Part shown: one piece after another, positions 35,243 through 46,706 of the stretch
Layout of the letters: each line of letters opens with the position of its first letter
How positions within the stretch are numbered: the first letter of the stretch is position 1
NCBI GenBank assembly: GCA_020744225.1
Contig: JAGMWG010000020.1
Span: 1 to 64,000 of the forward strand
DNA: 64,000 bases
Direction of reading: 5' to 3'
Source of the DNA: Paraphoma chrysanthemicola
Lineage: Eukaryota > Ascomycota > Dothideomycetes > Pleosporales > Phaeosphaeriaceae
Program-made: the position numbers and the translations under genes
The notes under the pieces: generated by a model
The model's database searches: none
Told to the model about the DNA's origin: nothing
The model's input: only the letters and a program-made list of their open reading frames with translations

Positions 35243-35536
35243 ACAGCTGACATCAGGATCCCCTGACGGTCTATATATGTAACACGGTTCAAATTATCTC
35301 CTGCATCTGTTCCTTTCAAGGTTAATCGTCCTTCGGTCTTTAGAGAATGCGAACGATGGAGGAGCCAGGAGCATTGAAAAGCAAAGGATGCTTTCTCTTT
35401 CTTAACGTCTGTGGGCCTGCATCTCTTGCGCGTTCCTTCCGCATATCACCGCTAATTTGCACCGTCATACTTGCAGCCTTTGCATGCATTTTCATCATCA
35501 TAAATATGACGTCTGGTCAATGATCTCATATGCTCT
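35243..35536 (+). repeat. diverged direct repeat, right copy (downstream of thioesterase)
   Basis: Partner of 33512-33812, same strand and same order of matching blocks, starting with the identical 14-mer. It begins 76 bp after the thioesterase stop, so it could be that gene's 3' flank. The left copy would then be the former 3' flank of a lost upstream gene copy. A dispersed repeat is the alternative. Confidence 0.65.
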
Positions 35537-35655
35537 GTGGTCTATGGCGGGACTCATCCCATGGGAGGACAGCCGTATTCACTCCGGATTATTTTAATAG
35601 TCATCTTGCCCATGCCTCAGGATATCTTGAGGTCCTCCCTGGTATACTATGACGC

Positions 35656-36393
35656 CTACCAATTGCCGCCATATCCGCCCCGAGTTGCGCCTCGACCACT
35701 TCCCATGTTGCCGCCACCACGACCACCCCGCGTCGAAGAGCCGCCACGGTTGGCGTTGTGACCTGGAGCAGGTGCCGCAGTACGAGCGTCGCGCCTACAT
35801 TCTGATTAGTTATGAGGATCTCTAAGTGTTGACTGAATGTAGCTACCAGTTGGGGTAGGCCATGAAGGGCGGGTCTTCTCCAGCAGCCTTCTTGGCGCGC
35901 ACGACCTGGACGTGTGCGTCCTGGATGTTCCTCGCGGCCTGCAGTGGAGGCAAGACGAGGCCGCCAAACTTCTTGAAGTGGCGTACGAGAAGAACCGCGA
36001 TGAGCTGGCGGTTGTCGATGAAGTCGGTCAGAGCAGGATGGCAGAGATCAGGGTTGGCGACGCCGAAGATGACCTGGTCGAGGAGGTCTTTGTTGTTATC
36101 GAACATGTCCTTGCTTACGTTAGAGATACATGTATGCTTCTGAATGATGTAAGAGTACTCACGATAGTCTTCACGAGATTGACAGCATCCTCCACGATCG
36201 GGCCGTAGTCGAGATTTGGCATCATCAGCCGCGGGTTGTTCGGGTTCATCATCGGCATGTATGACCTGAACAGGGAGAGAATGTTGGCTTCTGCGTACTC
36301 CTCCAGAACCGATGGAGCCTGTTCCCGTGTGCGCTTTGAGCGGTACACGAGTTCCGGGTTCCAGGTGTCCGGGGTGTAAGAGTATCGGGACAT
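35656..36393 (-). CDS. unrecognised family protein with RGG tail (member 1)
   Basis: I do not recognise this family. The model has exons 36163-36393, 35847-36109 and 35656-35794. Introns are 53 nt (phase 0) and 52 nt (phase 2), giving 210 aa. The N-terminal half is helical (SVLEEYAEANILSLFRSYMP). The second exon carries the family core HPALTDFIDNRQLIAVLLVRH followed by FKKFGGLVLPPL. The last exon is a low-complexity tail rich in Gly and Arg (STRGGRGGGNMGSGRGATRG) ending in Trp. RGG-type tails commonly bind RNA or are arginine-methylated; that is family-independent knowledge and the role here is inference. The same architecture and intron phases recur at 53835-54751 and, broken, at 55676-56635. 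There is no signal peptide or membrane segment. Confidence 0.72.
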
Positions 36394-37372
36394 GGTGATT
36401 GAGTGGATGGATGATGAGGATATATTGGAAAGTGGCAAGTTGACTGTTTCCCAATCAGATTCATGCCAATAAATAGTCAGGAACTACATGCGGAAGTAGG
36501 ACAAGGTTGGGTTGGTACTGGTTGTCGTGGATTTAAAAAAACAAAAGCAGATATACATGTGGGTAGTGTTGTTTATATATGTGGACTCTCGATCCTTCAC
36601 GCAGTCACCAAGATCTCGTTTTCATCTTTCGCTCACCTTCTTTTCAGCACCGCGTTTGTCAAAATCTATCGTGAATGAGCACGAACCTGGAGAAAAATAA
36701 GGGTGAGTGAACGAAAGGCCATGATCGGCCGTGTTTAATGAAAGTTGCAAAGCCTATGGCGATAGAACTGTTCGGAGGACTGAAGACTAGGGGCTGAATG
36801 GCGGACATGGAAGCATAATATATCCGAGGATAATACGTGGCTTGCTATTTTGGAGTGTCTCATGGCAGATGGTGAACAACACGCGGTGTCGCAACCTTGA
36901 GCATGCACACCTGCTTTTTCACACATGACTGCTGCACTCGTCACATGGCCGAGATCGAGCTACCAGATCACCAACAACATTTTCGAGCAATCAACAGGGC
37001 CTACCGCAAAACTGCACAGCGTCAGATATTCCTTGTAAGCAACAACATAACGACGACCTCGGAGAGCCTCTCTAGAAACCGGTAAGGCAGATGGCAAGCA
37101 TGTATCAGGCATGAAATTAAGGAAACAAGAGCCAGGTCTAGTTCACAATGTGCCAAACTTTGTTTCCTTCAAACTACTTGATTTCCCTTTTCATCGCAGT
37201 ACACAGTTTTGTGCGTGGAATTATGATGACATTGCCAATTGATTCAATACGTGTGCCACGGCTAGACGATGCCGAATTTGATACATAAGTCAATTTAAGC
37301 CTAATACTAATTATTGATACCGATCACTATAAAAGCTTCGATGCGGGAATTGTGTGTTGCGTGTTCAGCATG
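36394..37372. other. intergenic
   Basis: Upstream of RGG-family member 1. No gene, RNA or clear repeat was recognised. A short A-run occurs near 36536. Confidence 0.4.
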
Positions 37373-37804
37373 TCATCGGCTTTCACCTAGGCGAGCCAAA
37401 GATCTAGCCTGGGCGTTTGCATGACCCAATTCTCGAAGCTTCGAGATATCGGCGTTGGGGTGTCTCTTTCGATAGCGGATAAGAATAGCCATGACGTAAG
37501 TCTCGTCATCGAGTCGAGCCGCTGATGTTGGTGATGATGGTGGAGACCAAGGGGACGGATCCCTTCTGGTAGCAGCGGCGTTGACCATTCTTGCTACAGT
37601 ATCTCGATCGTTCGGTATATCCATAATTTCGGGGATGGTCTTCGTCGCTAGAGTCAGCAGGTCATTGTAGTGTGCTGACGATACAGCATAATGGTCGTGA
37701 ACGAAATGGAAAAGTTCCGAGTCAATCCATGATCGCAGGGCTGGATCAACAGAATCCGCTGCCGTCGATTTTGGCGTCGATACTGGCGTCGCTCCCTTCT
37801 TCAT
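37373..37804 (-). CDS. unrecognised family protein without RGG tail (member 2)
   Basis: Single-exon frame of 143 aa with a clean ATG. It resembles the N-terminal and core parts of the RGG-tail proteins nearby. The N-terminal helix is DPALRSWIDSELFHFVHDHY. The block LLTLATKTIPEIMDIPNDRD sits where the others have their first intron. The core reads YVMAILIRYRKRHPNADISK, in place of the RHxxxxG core. It then ends shortly after (ARSLARLGESR) with no Gly/Arg tail and no intron. Either it is a tail-less paralogue, perhaps retro-copied or truncated, or its last exon has been lost. Homology is by eye and weaker than among the other three. Confidence 0.55.
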   Translation of the reverse strand: MKKGATPVSTPKSTAADSVDPALRSWIDSELFHFVHDHYAVSSAHYNDLLTLATKTIPEIMDIPNDRDTVARMVNAAATRRDPSPWSPPSSPTSAARLDDETYVMAILIRYRKRHPNADISKLRELGHANAQARSLARLGESR

Positions 37805-38927
37805 GCTTTTTGCTTCGAACCTTGGTCAAGACGGCCCGATTCTTCATATATGAAGACTACAGACACATACTCTTGTTGTCACAAGCACAAGGACTTGTTA
37901 AGGCAAGCTCGCCAGCAAACAGGTCAGCAAGCACGCAGTCACGCCAGGCACGACAAGCCTCAACAGTACACAATCGTTCATGTTGCAAAAGCTCCAATGA
38001 CAGGATGAGGCAGAATTCTGGCTGACGAGGACTGGTTCACACACACGACTCCATGTCAGCGAAGATTCGTGATGCTACCTGTTTTGGTGGCGGACATCAT
38101 TGGCGCATATGATTTTCCGACTTTACGGACATCGAGATCGGAGAATCCATACTGACTTAGCCGTTTCATTATCTTCGTTTAAGAATCCAGAATCTCCTTA
38201 CGAATCGCTTGATTCGCCGACCTACTCTTTCACCAACCCTCTTTCCTTCCACTTCCCGAACAAACCTGTATTGAGCAATATAATCTCACCAGCTGCCTTA
38301 GGCACAATATCATAAAGACCCACCCATTAGCTTCTTACCCAGAGCCCCTACTTGTCTTTGACAATTTCGTCCGCAAGTACTGGACCATTTAGAGCTCTGA
38401 ACAGGAAGCCGGCGTTGAGTGATTAAAGAGCACTTGCCACATCATACGGCTATACGAAGGTGCAAGCAGGACCACGTTTTCAAGTATTTTTTTTGGGAAA
38501 TTGATACATGTAACCAAGCTCGTTCATTCTAGAGCTGCGTGCTTGAGGTGTACGAGTTGACGACCACGGCTTGCTTCCATCATCGTTCTCTGTGTTAACA
38601 CCCAAACTCACATTTCTCACAACATCCAATTGCCCCGTCTCATCTTCCTCCAACATTTCCTCTCTTTTCGCCGTTTCCTTCCTTATGTTCCGAGCATCCC
38701 AAATCCCATCCGCAGATATGCGCGGAAACGTTTACTGTTCCACCTGTTCCCCTCCCTTGCGCACCGACTCAGCGTCTCCAACCTCAGATTTTGCGCGACC
38801 TCGATGTCGTTGTCAAGACTTTAATTTACACTCGTGCCTGAATTTTCAGCAGGAGTGTCAGTCCTCGGAGTCTATTTCTTTCGTTGTCGCAGCCCGGCCA
38901 CGCCGGACAACTAGACAGGCCGTTGTG
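37805..38927. other. intergenic
   Basis: No gene recognised. 38571-38900 is pyrimidine-rich on the plus strand and gives long but unconvincing open frames there. Confidence 0.4.
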
Positions 38928-40331
38928 TCACACCTTTTTGCTTATCTTCTTCGACATGTTCAGTCTAGCGAGCAGCACAAGAAAGCTCGCCGTCAACCCA
39001 ATACCGCCAGCATAGAATATCGCTGGACGGAACGCACTGATATCCTGCTGTTTGTTCTCGCTCCCACCCGCAGCTTGTAGCAAGTAACCTGCAATAGGAG
39101 CGCCCATCAAATACCCAACCGTCCAGCCCGTGGTGGACATACTCATTGCGCCGACCGCTCGTCCAGGGCCAAAAATGCTGGCCACAACAGTCGGAAGTAC
39201 AGTGAAGAAGGACCCGTTGGCGACACCATTCAAGATAGCAAATGTCACCAGCGGACCCAGCGTGCTCGACACTGGCCATATAGCCAGCATACTGATGGCA
39301 TTCATAGCCATCGTGATGAGCAGGGTATTCGTGGGTCCAATTTTATCGCACAAAGGGCCGCCAAAAAAACGACCCATGGCGTTGCATGCGTTGAAAGCAG
39401 CGACTAATCCAGCGCCCGTACTCGATGACAGACCAAGCGACTGTGCAAACAACGGTAGATAGTACGGCGGCACAAAGAGCGAAAAAGTGCCGATTGCTCC
39501 AGCTAGAAACACGGCCGTGAAAGCCCAGTTGCGGAACATGGAAAGCTCGATAAACGGTGCATTCCTGACGCGCGCGCGATCGACCATGAACCACGCTGCT
39601 GGTAATCCCGTAGCAAGCGTGAGTAAACTCTGGATGCGAAATGTCCATGCGATGCCCACACGGTCCACGAGTGCCTGCAAGACAATGGCCATGACTGTAC
39701 CGCCGATACCGCCTCCGAGCTTGACCAAGCCGTTGGCCAGACCGATTTTACTGCTAAAGTACTCCACTGGCAAGCCATTGCAGATTGTGTATACGAGATT
39801 GATCCCTATGCCTGAGACGAGACCAATGCTGACGAAGAGACCTGCGATGCTCGCGGTGCTGAAACTGGCCACGATTTGGCCCAGGGACATCAGCGTGATG
39901 CCAATCATGGTGGTTGTTCTTGATCCACACCATCGCGCAAGACGGGTCGAGAATAGTCCAAACGCGACGCCGCAGGCCAGGTTCAACGAGCCGATGAAGG
40001 AAACGGTGGAGGTGGGCGCATTGGATAATGTCGAAGAGAGCAGCGCGACTTGGAGTACACCCCAGCAGCTGATCATTGCATTCACCCAGAAGGTGGTGAC
40101 TGAGGCGCAAAAGACGACGACCCAACCATAGCCGCCGTCCGGGACTACCGTCGTGCTGAAGGCTGGTTCTTGGGATGGAGGATGAAAATCTTCATTACTA
40201 GCTTGTTCGAATTGCGCAGTGGAATCATTGTAGGACGGATCAAGTCGCGATGTCGTCCGGTATGACGGTGCAGGCGACGCTGGGAAGCTTTCGAGCTCAA
40301 TCGGCTGCTGGAGTTGGGTTTGCGTGGCCAT
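38928..40331 (-). CDS. MFS transporter, monocarboxylate-porter-like
   Basis: Predicted 467 aa single-exon plasma-membrane transporter. A Ser/Pro-rich cytosolic N terminus of about 65 residues precedes the family hallmark PDGGYGWVVVFCASVTTFWV. About 12 membrane helices follow, with the A-like loop STRLARWCGSRTTTMIGI between helices 2 and 3, and MGRFFGGPLCDKIGPTNTLL after helix 8. The charged central loop is short (VDRARVRNAPFIELSMFRNW). This matches fungal MCT/riboflavin-transporter-like proteins (Mch type), but the substrate cannot be read from sequence. There are no frameshifts. It is divergent from the secreted protein gene. Confidence 0.92.
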   Translation of the reverse strand: MATQTQLQQPIELESFPASPAPSYRTTSRLDPSYNDSTAQFEQASNEDFHPPSQEPAFSTTVVPDGGYGWVVVFCASVTTFWVNAMISCWGVLQVALLSSTLSNAPTSTVSFIGSLNLACGVAFGLFSTRLARWCGSRTTTMIGITLMSLGQIVASFSTASIAGLFVSIGLVSGIGINLVYTICNGLPVEYFSSKIGLANGLVKLGGGIGGTVMAIVLQALVDRVGIAWTFRIQSLLTLATGLPAAWFMVDRARVRNAPFIELSMFRNWAFTAVFLAGAIGTFSLFVPPYYLPLFAQSLGLSSSTGAGLVAAFNACNAMGRFFGGPLCDKIGPTNTLLITMAMNAISMLAIWPVSSTLGPLVTFAILNGVANGSFFTVLPTVVASIFGPGRAVGAMSMSTTGWTVGYLMGAPIAGYLLQAAGGSENKQQDISAFRPAIFYAGGIGLTASFLVLLARLNMSKKISKKV

Positions 40332-41476
40332 GATTTGCTGGTCTTATGGTTCAGATTTAATTCACCATCAGCAGTAGCAAGGCTTATAGGACAGGCTATC
40401 CATCTGAGCCTGATGGGTCGCCGACGGAATACTTGACGTCTGTAGGGCGTAGTGGCGGAAGCGATTTCCTTCGTCGGGCAGAACCCCGCTTCCACGACGC
40501 CGCACACGCCGAATGGAAAGCATGCCTACGTTGAAAGATATCATCTTGCAGATGACTTCATAAGTGTTATTAGCTCCATGCCTGACAGGTCATTCAAAAT
40601 CCTGTAAATGCATGGGACTGACTGATCCTGCGATTGGATGCTCCGCAGATGTAACCGCCAAGTATTAACCAGCTGTGGAACAACTGTCTCGTTGCATCAC
40701 ATTTTATCATGTTTACATCTATCATGAACGGACCATAATCATCAACTCGTACCAAAAGCGACCCACAGTACTTTTTCGTAGAGAAAAGCTGATAGCCTCG
40801 CAAGTCTGTAGGGCGCGGGGCGTGATAATGCAGTGGAAAAGAGTTTGTTCAAACACCGCCAACTAGATCTCAATCGCACAGACCACAGCACCATCCTAGC
40901 CAATCAGCCCCATTTCTCGCCTCGATCAATCCCATCCAAAATACTCTCCATTCGCCCTTCCCCTCTCATCATAACCTCGACTGCTCTCATCAACCACTAA
41001 ACCGCGCATTTCATTGCCCTCGATCTACCCTCGTCCCTCCCCCTTACCCCCCAAGCATCTGCCCATCCACCCGCCAAGCCCGGCCCCGAAACACGACTCC
41101 AAACCCAGCACGCTTTACCCGCCGCACATCAAACGCGACTAACCCGCAACGCTCTTGCAGCGCGCAATGTCAAGCTTAGATCGGCTAGGTCAAGCTCTGA
41201 GGCAGTGCTTGGCTGCGCGGTGATGTTTTGTGGTGAGGTGTTTACTTGGGATGGGGTTTCATGAGTATGGTCGCTGGGGGTATGTATGTATGTGGGTATG
41301 TAGAGATGGGATTCCCTGAATTCACTTGTTGCTTTTGCTTTACTTTCTCCATCTCTTCTGTTCGTACATTTTCGGCATTTTTTGTTCAATTCTAGGCTGG
41401 TCCCATTCTCATCTTTCATCAGTAACTTAATTTTAATCATCACAACCGTGCTGTGCACCATTTCGATATCGCAAAA
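40332..41476. promoter_or_regulatory. long divergent promoter with C-rich strand asymmetry
   Basis: This 1.1 kb region lies between the minus-strand MFS gene and the plus-strand secreted protein gene. About 40880-41130 is very rich in C and poor in G on the plus strand and contains a CCAAT box near 40900. This is typical of fungal promoters and 5' leaders. Long minus-strand frames here are a by-product of that bias. Confidence 0.5.
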
Positions 41477-42662
41477 ATGCACCACCTCATCGCCCTCTCG
41501 TCTCTCCTTGCAGTCACATCCGCTTTTCCCCAACGCAACAGGAACGGCAATGGCCGAAATGGCGGCGGAAGGACACAACAACAAGCTACAGCCCAACAGC
41601 AAGCTGCACAAGTTCCGCAGGGGATAAGTACGGCGCAGGATGGGTCTATGATTCTGGACGATACCGTCATGGTCAAGTATGACTTCCATCAAGCACTTTT
41701 TGTTTGGGCAGGATGCTGACCGCACGTAAAGTGGCTTGCCAATTCGGTTCAAGATTTCTGCGCCAGCAGACCAATTTCTCCCAGCATCAGGCGTCCCAGG
41801 AGCTGCAGCAACGTCCGCACAAGGTACATTGGGCGCGAATGTCCTTCTCCATGGTGACGGCGGACAATCGTTCTTCGACATGCCGAACCAAAATGTACAA
41901 GCCAACACCATGGGTGTCGCGCTGCTCGCACCAAACGAGAATCTGTTCTGGGGTGGCGGTGCAGGCCTTCAACGAACTGATGGCGTCGAGCATGCGCAAG
42001 CTGTGAACGACTTTGTTCAAACCGAATTGCCTGCGCGCGTGGCTGTCAACATGAGCAACATCGTCTTCACTGGCGTTAGTGGCGGAAGTCTACTCATGAG
42101 CGGCTTCTTCATTCCAGCACAGATGCAAAACTATGCCAATTCGGCAGTCGAGTTGAATTGTGGTGCGCTGGCGCCGCAGGTTGCTTTCCAGAATGCGGCG
42201 ACAGTCCTGCCGCAGACAAAGATCCACTATCAATCCACACAGCAGGAACTCACGTCGCTTCAGGGCTCCATTCCGCAGGCTGTGGTGGCATATGAACAAG
42301 CGGCAGCGGATGCTGGCCTGAACGCGGCTCAGATCAATGCGCTGCAGACAGTGGACAATACGCCCGTCGGCGGACACTGCGAATTTGATGGACAGGACTT
42401 CGTCACTGGGGTGCAGACAATGTTGACAAGCTACGCAAGCGTGATGCAGGGCGGTAATGGGGTCGTCCAGGGCATTGGTGCACCGAGCAATGGTGTGGTG
42501 ACAACTGGAGTTGTAGGCAACGAGAACTTGCAGTTTGCAGCCGGCGGACGGAAGCGCGAGGCCGAAATTGAGAGCATGGTCAACATGAAATGGGCGAGGC
42601 AGGCGGAAGTCTTCGAGACTGGTGATGTGCAGCTGCTGTCGTGCGACCGAACGTCCTGCTAG
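41477..42662 (+). CDS. secreted protein with GxSxG motif, possible serine hydrolase
   Basis: Predicted 376 aa extracellular protein. Exons are 41477-41676 and 41732-42662, with a 55 nt intron in phase. The signal peptide is MHHLIALSSLLAVTSAFP, followed by an Asn/Arg/Gly then Gln-rich linker. The mature domain has NGLPIRFKISAPADQFLPAS, LLHGDGGQSFFDMPNQNVQ, LFWGGGAGLQRTDGVEHAQA and FTGVSGGSLLMSGFFIP. The order LLHGDGG (oxyanion-type loop) then GVSGGS (nucleophile elbow) fits an alpha/beta hydrolase fold. A late Cys and KREAE suggest disulfides and Kex2-like processing near the C terminus. Similar proteins in other fungi are sometimes misleadingly named cyclin-like F-box. Activity is unproven. 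Confidence 0.75.
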
Positions 42663-42952
42663 TGGTAGGGAGTAGAACTATTTTCGTGACGAATCTGTAA
42701 ATTGTAAGTTTTCTCAAAATACATAAATCAAGCTTCAAGCTCTGCGCATCCTGTGCATGCACCAAACAAGATCACTCGATAGTTGTGCCCATGGAAAAGC
42801 GATTGGCTGTTCGTAATGTTCATTTGACTGGTATTTTGAAGGTCGTCCCATTGCTAGTATGTGCAATGACTGCTTCCAAATCCTTCACCCCGTAAATGCA
42901 TTTTCGCCGTGCCGTGAACCCATGAAAGTCGAAGAGCTGGAAAAGAGACACC

Positions 42953-43630
42953 TCACATGACGACACCGGAGTTGGAGGCGATACGCGGCCATAGCTCGGC
43001 AGCCTCCTTTGCGACGGGGCCGGTGATGGCGGAGCCCTTCATTTCACCCTTTGGGTTGACGATCTATTCCTGTCAGCCATTGTCTCCCGATCTCGATCCG
43101 CTGTACACCTCAAGGTGTGCGGACTGCCGCAGATTGTACTCACCACACCAGCGTTGTCCTCGAAGTAGAGGTAGACGCCGTCCGCCCGCCTCCATGGCTT
43201 GCTCTGGCGGACAATGACGGCGGGCATGACCTTCTTCCTCAGCTCAGGCTTTCCCTTCTTGACGGTGGCCATGACCATGTCGCCGGCGCCACCTGCGGGC
43301 AGGCGGTTGAGACGCGCACCAATACCCTTGACGGAGATGATGTACAGGTTGCGGGCGCCCGAGTTGTCGCAGCAGTTCATGACGGCTCCGCTGTGCTTCC
43401 ATTAGCCAAGCTTCTATATCACGGTCGACCGATTCTTCGCGCAGTTTCGGCGGAGTGTTTGACGATCGCATTCGAGGGAGACGTACACAGGCAGACCGAG
43501 GGTCATCTTGAGCTTGTTACCGGAGGAAGAACCTCGACTGCGCACATGTTAGCAACTGCCCAATACACGTTCCTTCCTGCGCGCTCGGAATTGCGTAATT
43601 CGGGCAAACATACCCACGCTTGGATGCCAT
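42953..43630 (-). CDS. 60S ribosomal protein uL14 (L23)
   Basis: Predicted 141 aa large-subunit ribosomal protein. Exons in gene order are 43614-43630, 43487-43537, 43144-43390 and 42953-43063, with introns of 76, 96 and 80 nt, all in phase. The first exon codes only five full codons (MASKR). Conserved stretches are GAVMNCCDNSGARNLYIISV, GDMVMATVKKGKPELRKKVM, and AELWPRIASNSGVVM at the end, nearly identical in eukaryotic uL14. It is a housekeeping gene and intact, which matters as a control for sequence quality next to several broken genes. Confidence 0.97.
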
Positions 43631-44346
43631 TGCGACGGATTATGTGGTGGTAATTTGGATTGGGCGGGTTCGTGTGCGTCGTCGCGGGGTTGTCGAGAGT
43701 CGTGAAGTTCGCAACTGGCGAAATTGACGTGTGGGCGGCGACTGCTTTTTCCGAATGGCGCTAACCACCTTGGCGCTAGCGCAAGCGAACTTGAACCAAG
43801 CGCGTCTCCCACTTCCTATTCGCACCTGCCAACGTTCGCCCGTCTCAATATCATCATCGAGATCGCAGTCCGTGTTGCCGCAGAGGGTTCGCAATGCATC
43901 TCCTATTCATCTGCTGTCTTCGAGTGACTCAAATCGCGTTGTCTCTGTCATTATGCTCCAATGGCACCTTGGCATTGAAGCCGTCTCTTCACCAGAGAGA
44001 GCAGGAGAACGATGTGCCTTTGTTCTTGTAGCTGCCGAAGCGCGCTGGGCATAGATGCAAATCACAACTCGATTGGCAGATGCATCCTAGGGTCATAATT
44101 TCTGAGTGCCACCGTAGCCCACCACCAAGACAACAGCGCCCTTTCACCTCGGCCAAGTAACAGACTCACTAACACTAGGTGACTTTACGCACGGGCCGCG
44201 AGGCACTGTCTCAGTTGCTGGTAAGAGCTACCGGGCTGGCCACGTGATATCCCTCGCTCTCTTTACGTCTGCAGTCACCCACCACAACATAGATTCCGCC
44301 TGGTCTTACCCGTCCATGCACAGCTCCCGCGACTCCGCACTCAGCA
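43631..44346. other. intergenic, divergent promoter of uL14 and F-box gene
   Basis: Holds the ribosomal protein promoter on the minus strand. No gene recognised. Open frames here have no motif. Confidence 0.4.
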
Positions 44347-45546
44347 ATGGCGCCCACGATCATCAACCTGCTAGACCAATGTATACCCATACAGGACACG
44401 ATCCTTCAGCATCTAGAGATCGGGGACGTCATCTCCCTCGCCAAGTCGACGAAAGCACTCTGGCACCTGGTAAAGGTCGTCGAGAGCACACAGTTCAACA
44501 TCAATCATGCGCTTGAGCCATTCTTTGACGCCATCGCTTTCCGCTCATTGCAAGCTCAGCACAACGCGCTTATCGCATCATACTTCGCCTACACCTTTTT
44601 ATCAAGTAGGTCGCCTGCTAGCATTGCAAGAGTGAACACTTTGAATCGCCTACCAGTCCAGGAAGGGGACCACGCTGAAGCTCTCAATGAATTTCTGATA
44701 CAGGCTGGCTACCAGGAAGCGAAGTGAATATCCTGAGTTTCCCTGACAAATTCCACTAATCCTTCACCTCAGTACATCTTCTATTTTCGCGAAGACAAGT
44801 TTCACGTTAGAGTGTACGCGACAACACGATGCCCGCTCGTGTCCATACTCGACGGACCATTAACTCATTTGGCTTGCTTCATCACTTGGAACAAGGCTTA
44901 TAGTCTGTATGCCTATGCAACGTACATAAAGAAGCAAAGTTATCTCCTGGTGCATGTGGAGGAATTCGAGAATACATTCCATAAACTCGCTGAAGGCCAT
45001 GTCACGTTTCGCCCGTGTAGTCTCGCAGACTACGTGCCAGATACTGTTACGCACAACTCAAAGTTGCGTTTATGCGGATCACGCCGAATTGGAGACGAAC
45101 GCAGCTGGATAATCTCTTTGAAAACGAACAACGTGGCTACGTCTCCGTGTCCCGACGATGTCATCGAGTACGCAGAGTTCGCCATCAGCGTTGAGCCCAC
45201 CACTTTCGGACACTATTACGTCGAATAAATAGTGATCCGTTCGCCAGCACTTAGACATGAGTATGCACTATCAAAAATTGACAGTCTCACAGAGCAGAAG
45301 CGCTTTGACGATGTGGCAATACTTGGCATGTATGCTCTGAAGCCTGAGCATCAACCTGAGAGTATAGGCAACATCTTTCGCAGACGTGAACGCGGGGGTT
45401 GGTCAGAAGCAGATATGGAGGCATTCTCGGACTGGGAACCACCAAAAGACGTTGGATGGGTTTATCATGATGAAGAGATGATGGAGATGATTAGGGCGAG
45501 GCATGAAAAGGAACGCAAGGAAGAGAAGACTGATGGAGATGCCTGA
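44347..45546 (+). pseudogene. F-box-like protein, interrupted
   Basis: This resembles a fungal F-box family used as SCF substrate adaptors. It begins MAPTIINLLDQCIPIQDTIL with the helix HLEIGDVISLAKSTKALWHL. An intron with GTGAAT donor and CTCAG acceptor (about 44724-44772) is followed by YIFYFREDKFHVRVYATTRC and CFITWNKAYSLYAYATYI, then CGSRRIGDERSWIISL. The family-type order is clear. Two problems exist. The intron as read does not join in phase. The frame is also cut by TAA at 45226-45228 (after GHYYVE), although the same frame continues as SPALRHEYALSKIDSL to a natural end at 45546. A C-to-T change (CAA to TAA) could explain the stop. It may be a recent pseudogene or carry sequence errors. 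Confidence 0.65.
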
Positions 45547-46706
45547 AGGGCACCTGCGGGGGTTGGAGGCAAGATATGGTGCGACAGGCTATACTAATAG
45601 AGTAGTTATACCGGTCAATGATTATGCGCAGTCGAAAGCTGATGAAGCCGGCTGTCGGGTGGTTACCCACACTGATCTTGAGCGTTGACCCATTAGTGCC
45701 ATCGTTACAAACCTACTCAAACTCGATAGCGAGAATCGCAAGACTCTGCCAACTAATGTAGTAATATTTCACGTTTCACTATATCGCCAGCGTTTGTATC
45801 TCAAGTGTATATACCGTGCGCCCAAGTGGAGCCTCCTGCGAGTGATCATCGAGTACGGTCATGTGCTAACGCGCTTCGATGACGATGGATTTCACAAGTA
45901 CAATTTAGCGAGAACCTTCTGTACGTTCTACATCAACTGATAAGCTCAACTCCCAAGCCTAACTTACGAGCTCTCCTTTTCATCTTACCATAATTAAAGC
46001 CCAACACCGTAACAGCATTCCTATTGTACTAATGCCAAGGTTCCAAGGTTAATTAAGACCAGTCTTAAGATGTAGGTGAAGAGTTGATACCACACGTCCC
46101 TCACTACACCCAAAGTCCCAGCTAGGTACTGCCCACCGTGCAACATCATCTAGACCACTGGTCTCGTAAGCGCCTGATTGATTGCGCTGTTTCATTGTAT
46201 CGTTCAGAACGCGCTGCAGTATCTTTGAATCCATACTGATCGCACGGGTTGGCTGAGATCCAGAAGTAGTCCTATGACATCGCTCCTGTAGCTGTTGGTC
46301 GGGAAGCACCTCCCGCGTAGTGATGGCCGGATGTTTTATCGAAGTATCCGTTTGGATTGGATAGTCATGCAAATATTCGAGTATCCGTGTAGATCCTTTC
46401 CATTTTCTTTGGACGACTTGGAGTTGGAACTGATTCGGAATCGAGGACTGGCGCCGTCATACCAGCAGCTTGGAAATCAAATCTTTGCTTCTCTGTGCAA
46501 CCAAAACGGTCAAATCTCTCTGTCCTCGATGGCAGGCATCAAGCTGGAGCGTAAAGAGCAATCTATGGACTAGTGAAAGATATGCCGAGAACGTTTAGAT
46601 AGCAGTTGTATAAGACTAGTATCTACTCCCGACTTAACACCTATCTATTGTTTGGGCAACCCATGTCTCTGTTTCAGATATGTATCATGTCATATCTTTG
46701 ATTTCA
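45547..46706. other. intergenic
   Basis: No gene recognised. A 92-codon frame at 46295-46573 (plus) has no motif and lies downstream of the lipase gene on the other strand. Confidence 0.4.

Noticed and set aside
39487..40131. 214-codon plus-strand frame.
   Set aside because: Antisense shadow of the MFS transporter gene.
41129..41911. 260-codon minus-strand frame.
   Set aside because: It overlaps the secreted protein gene and its C-rich leader; the composition bias explains the open frame.
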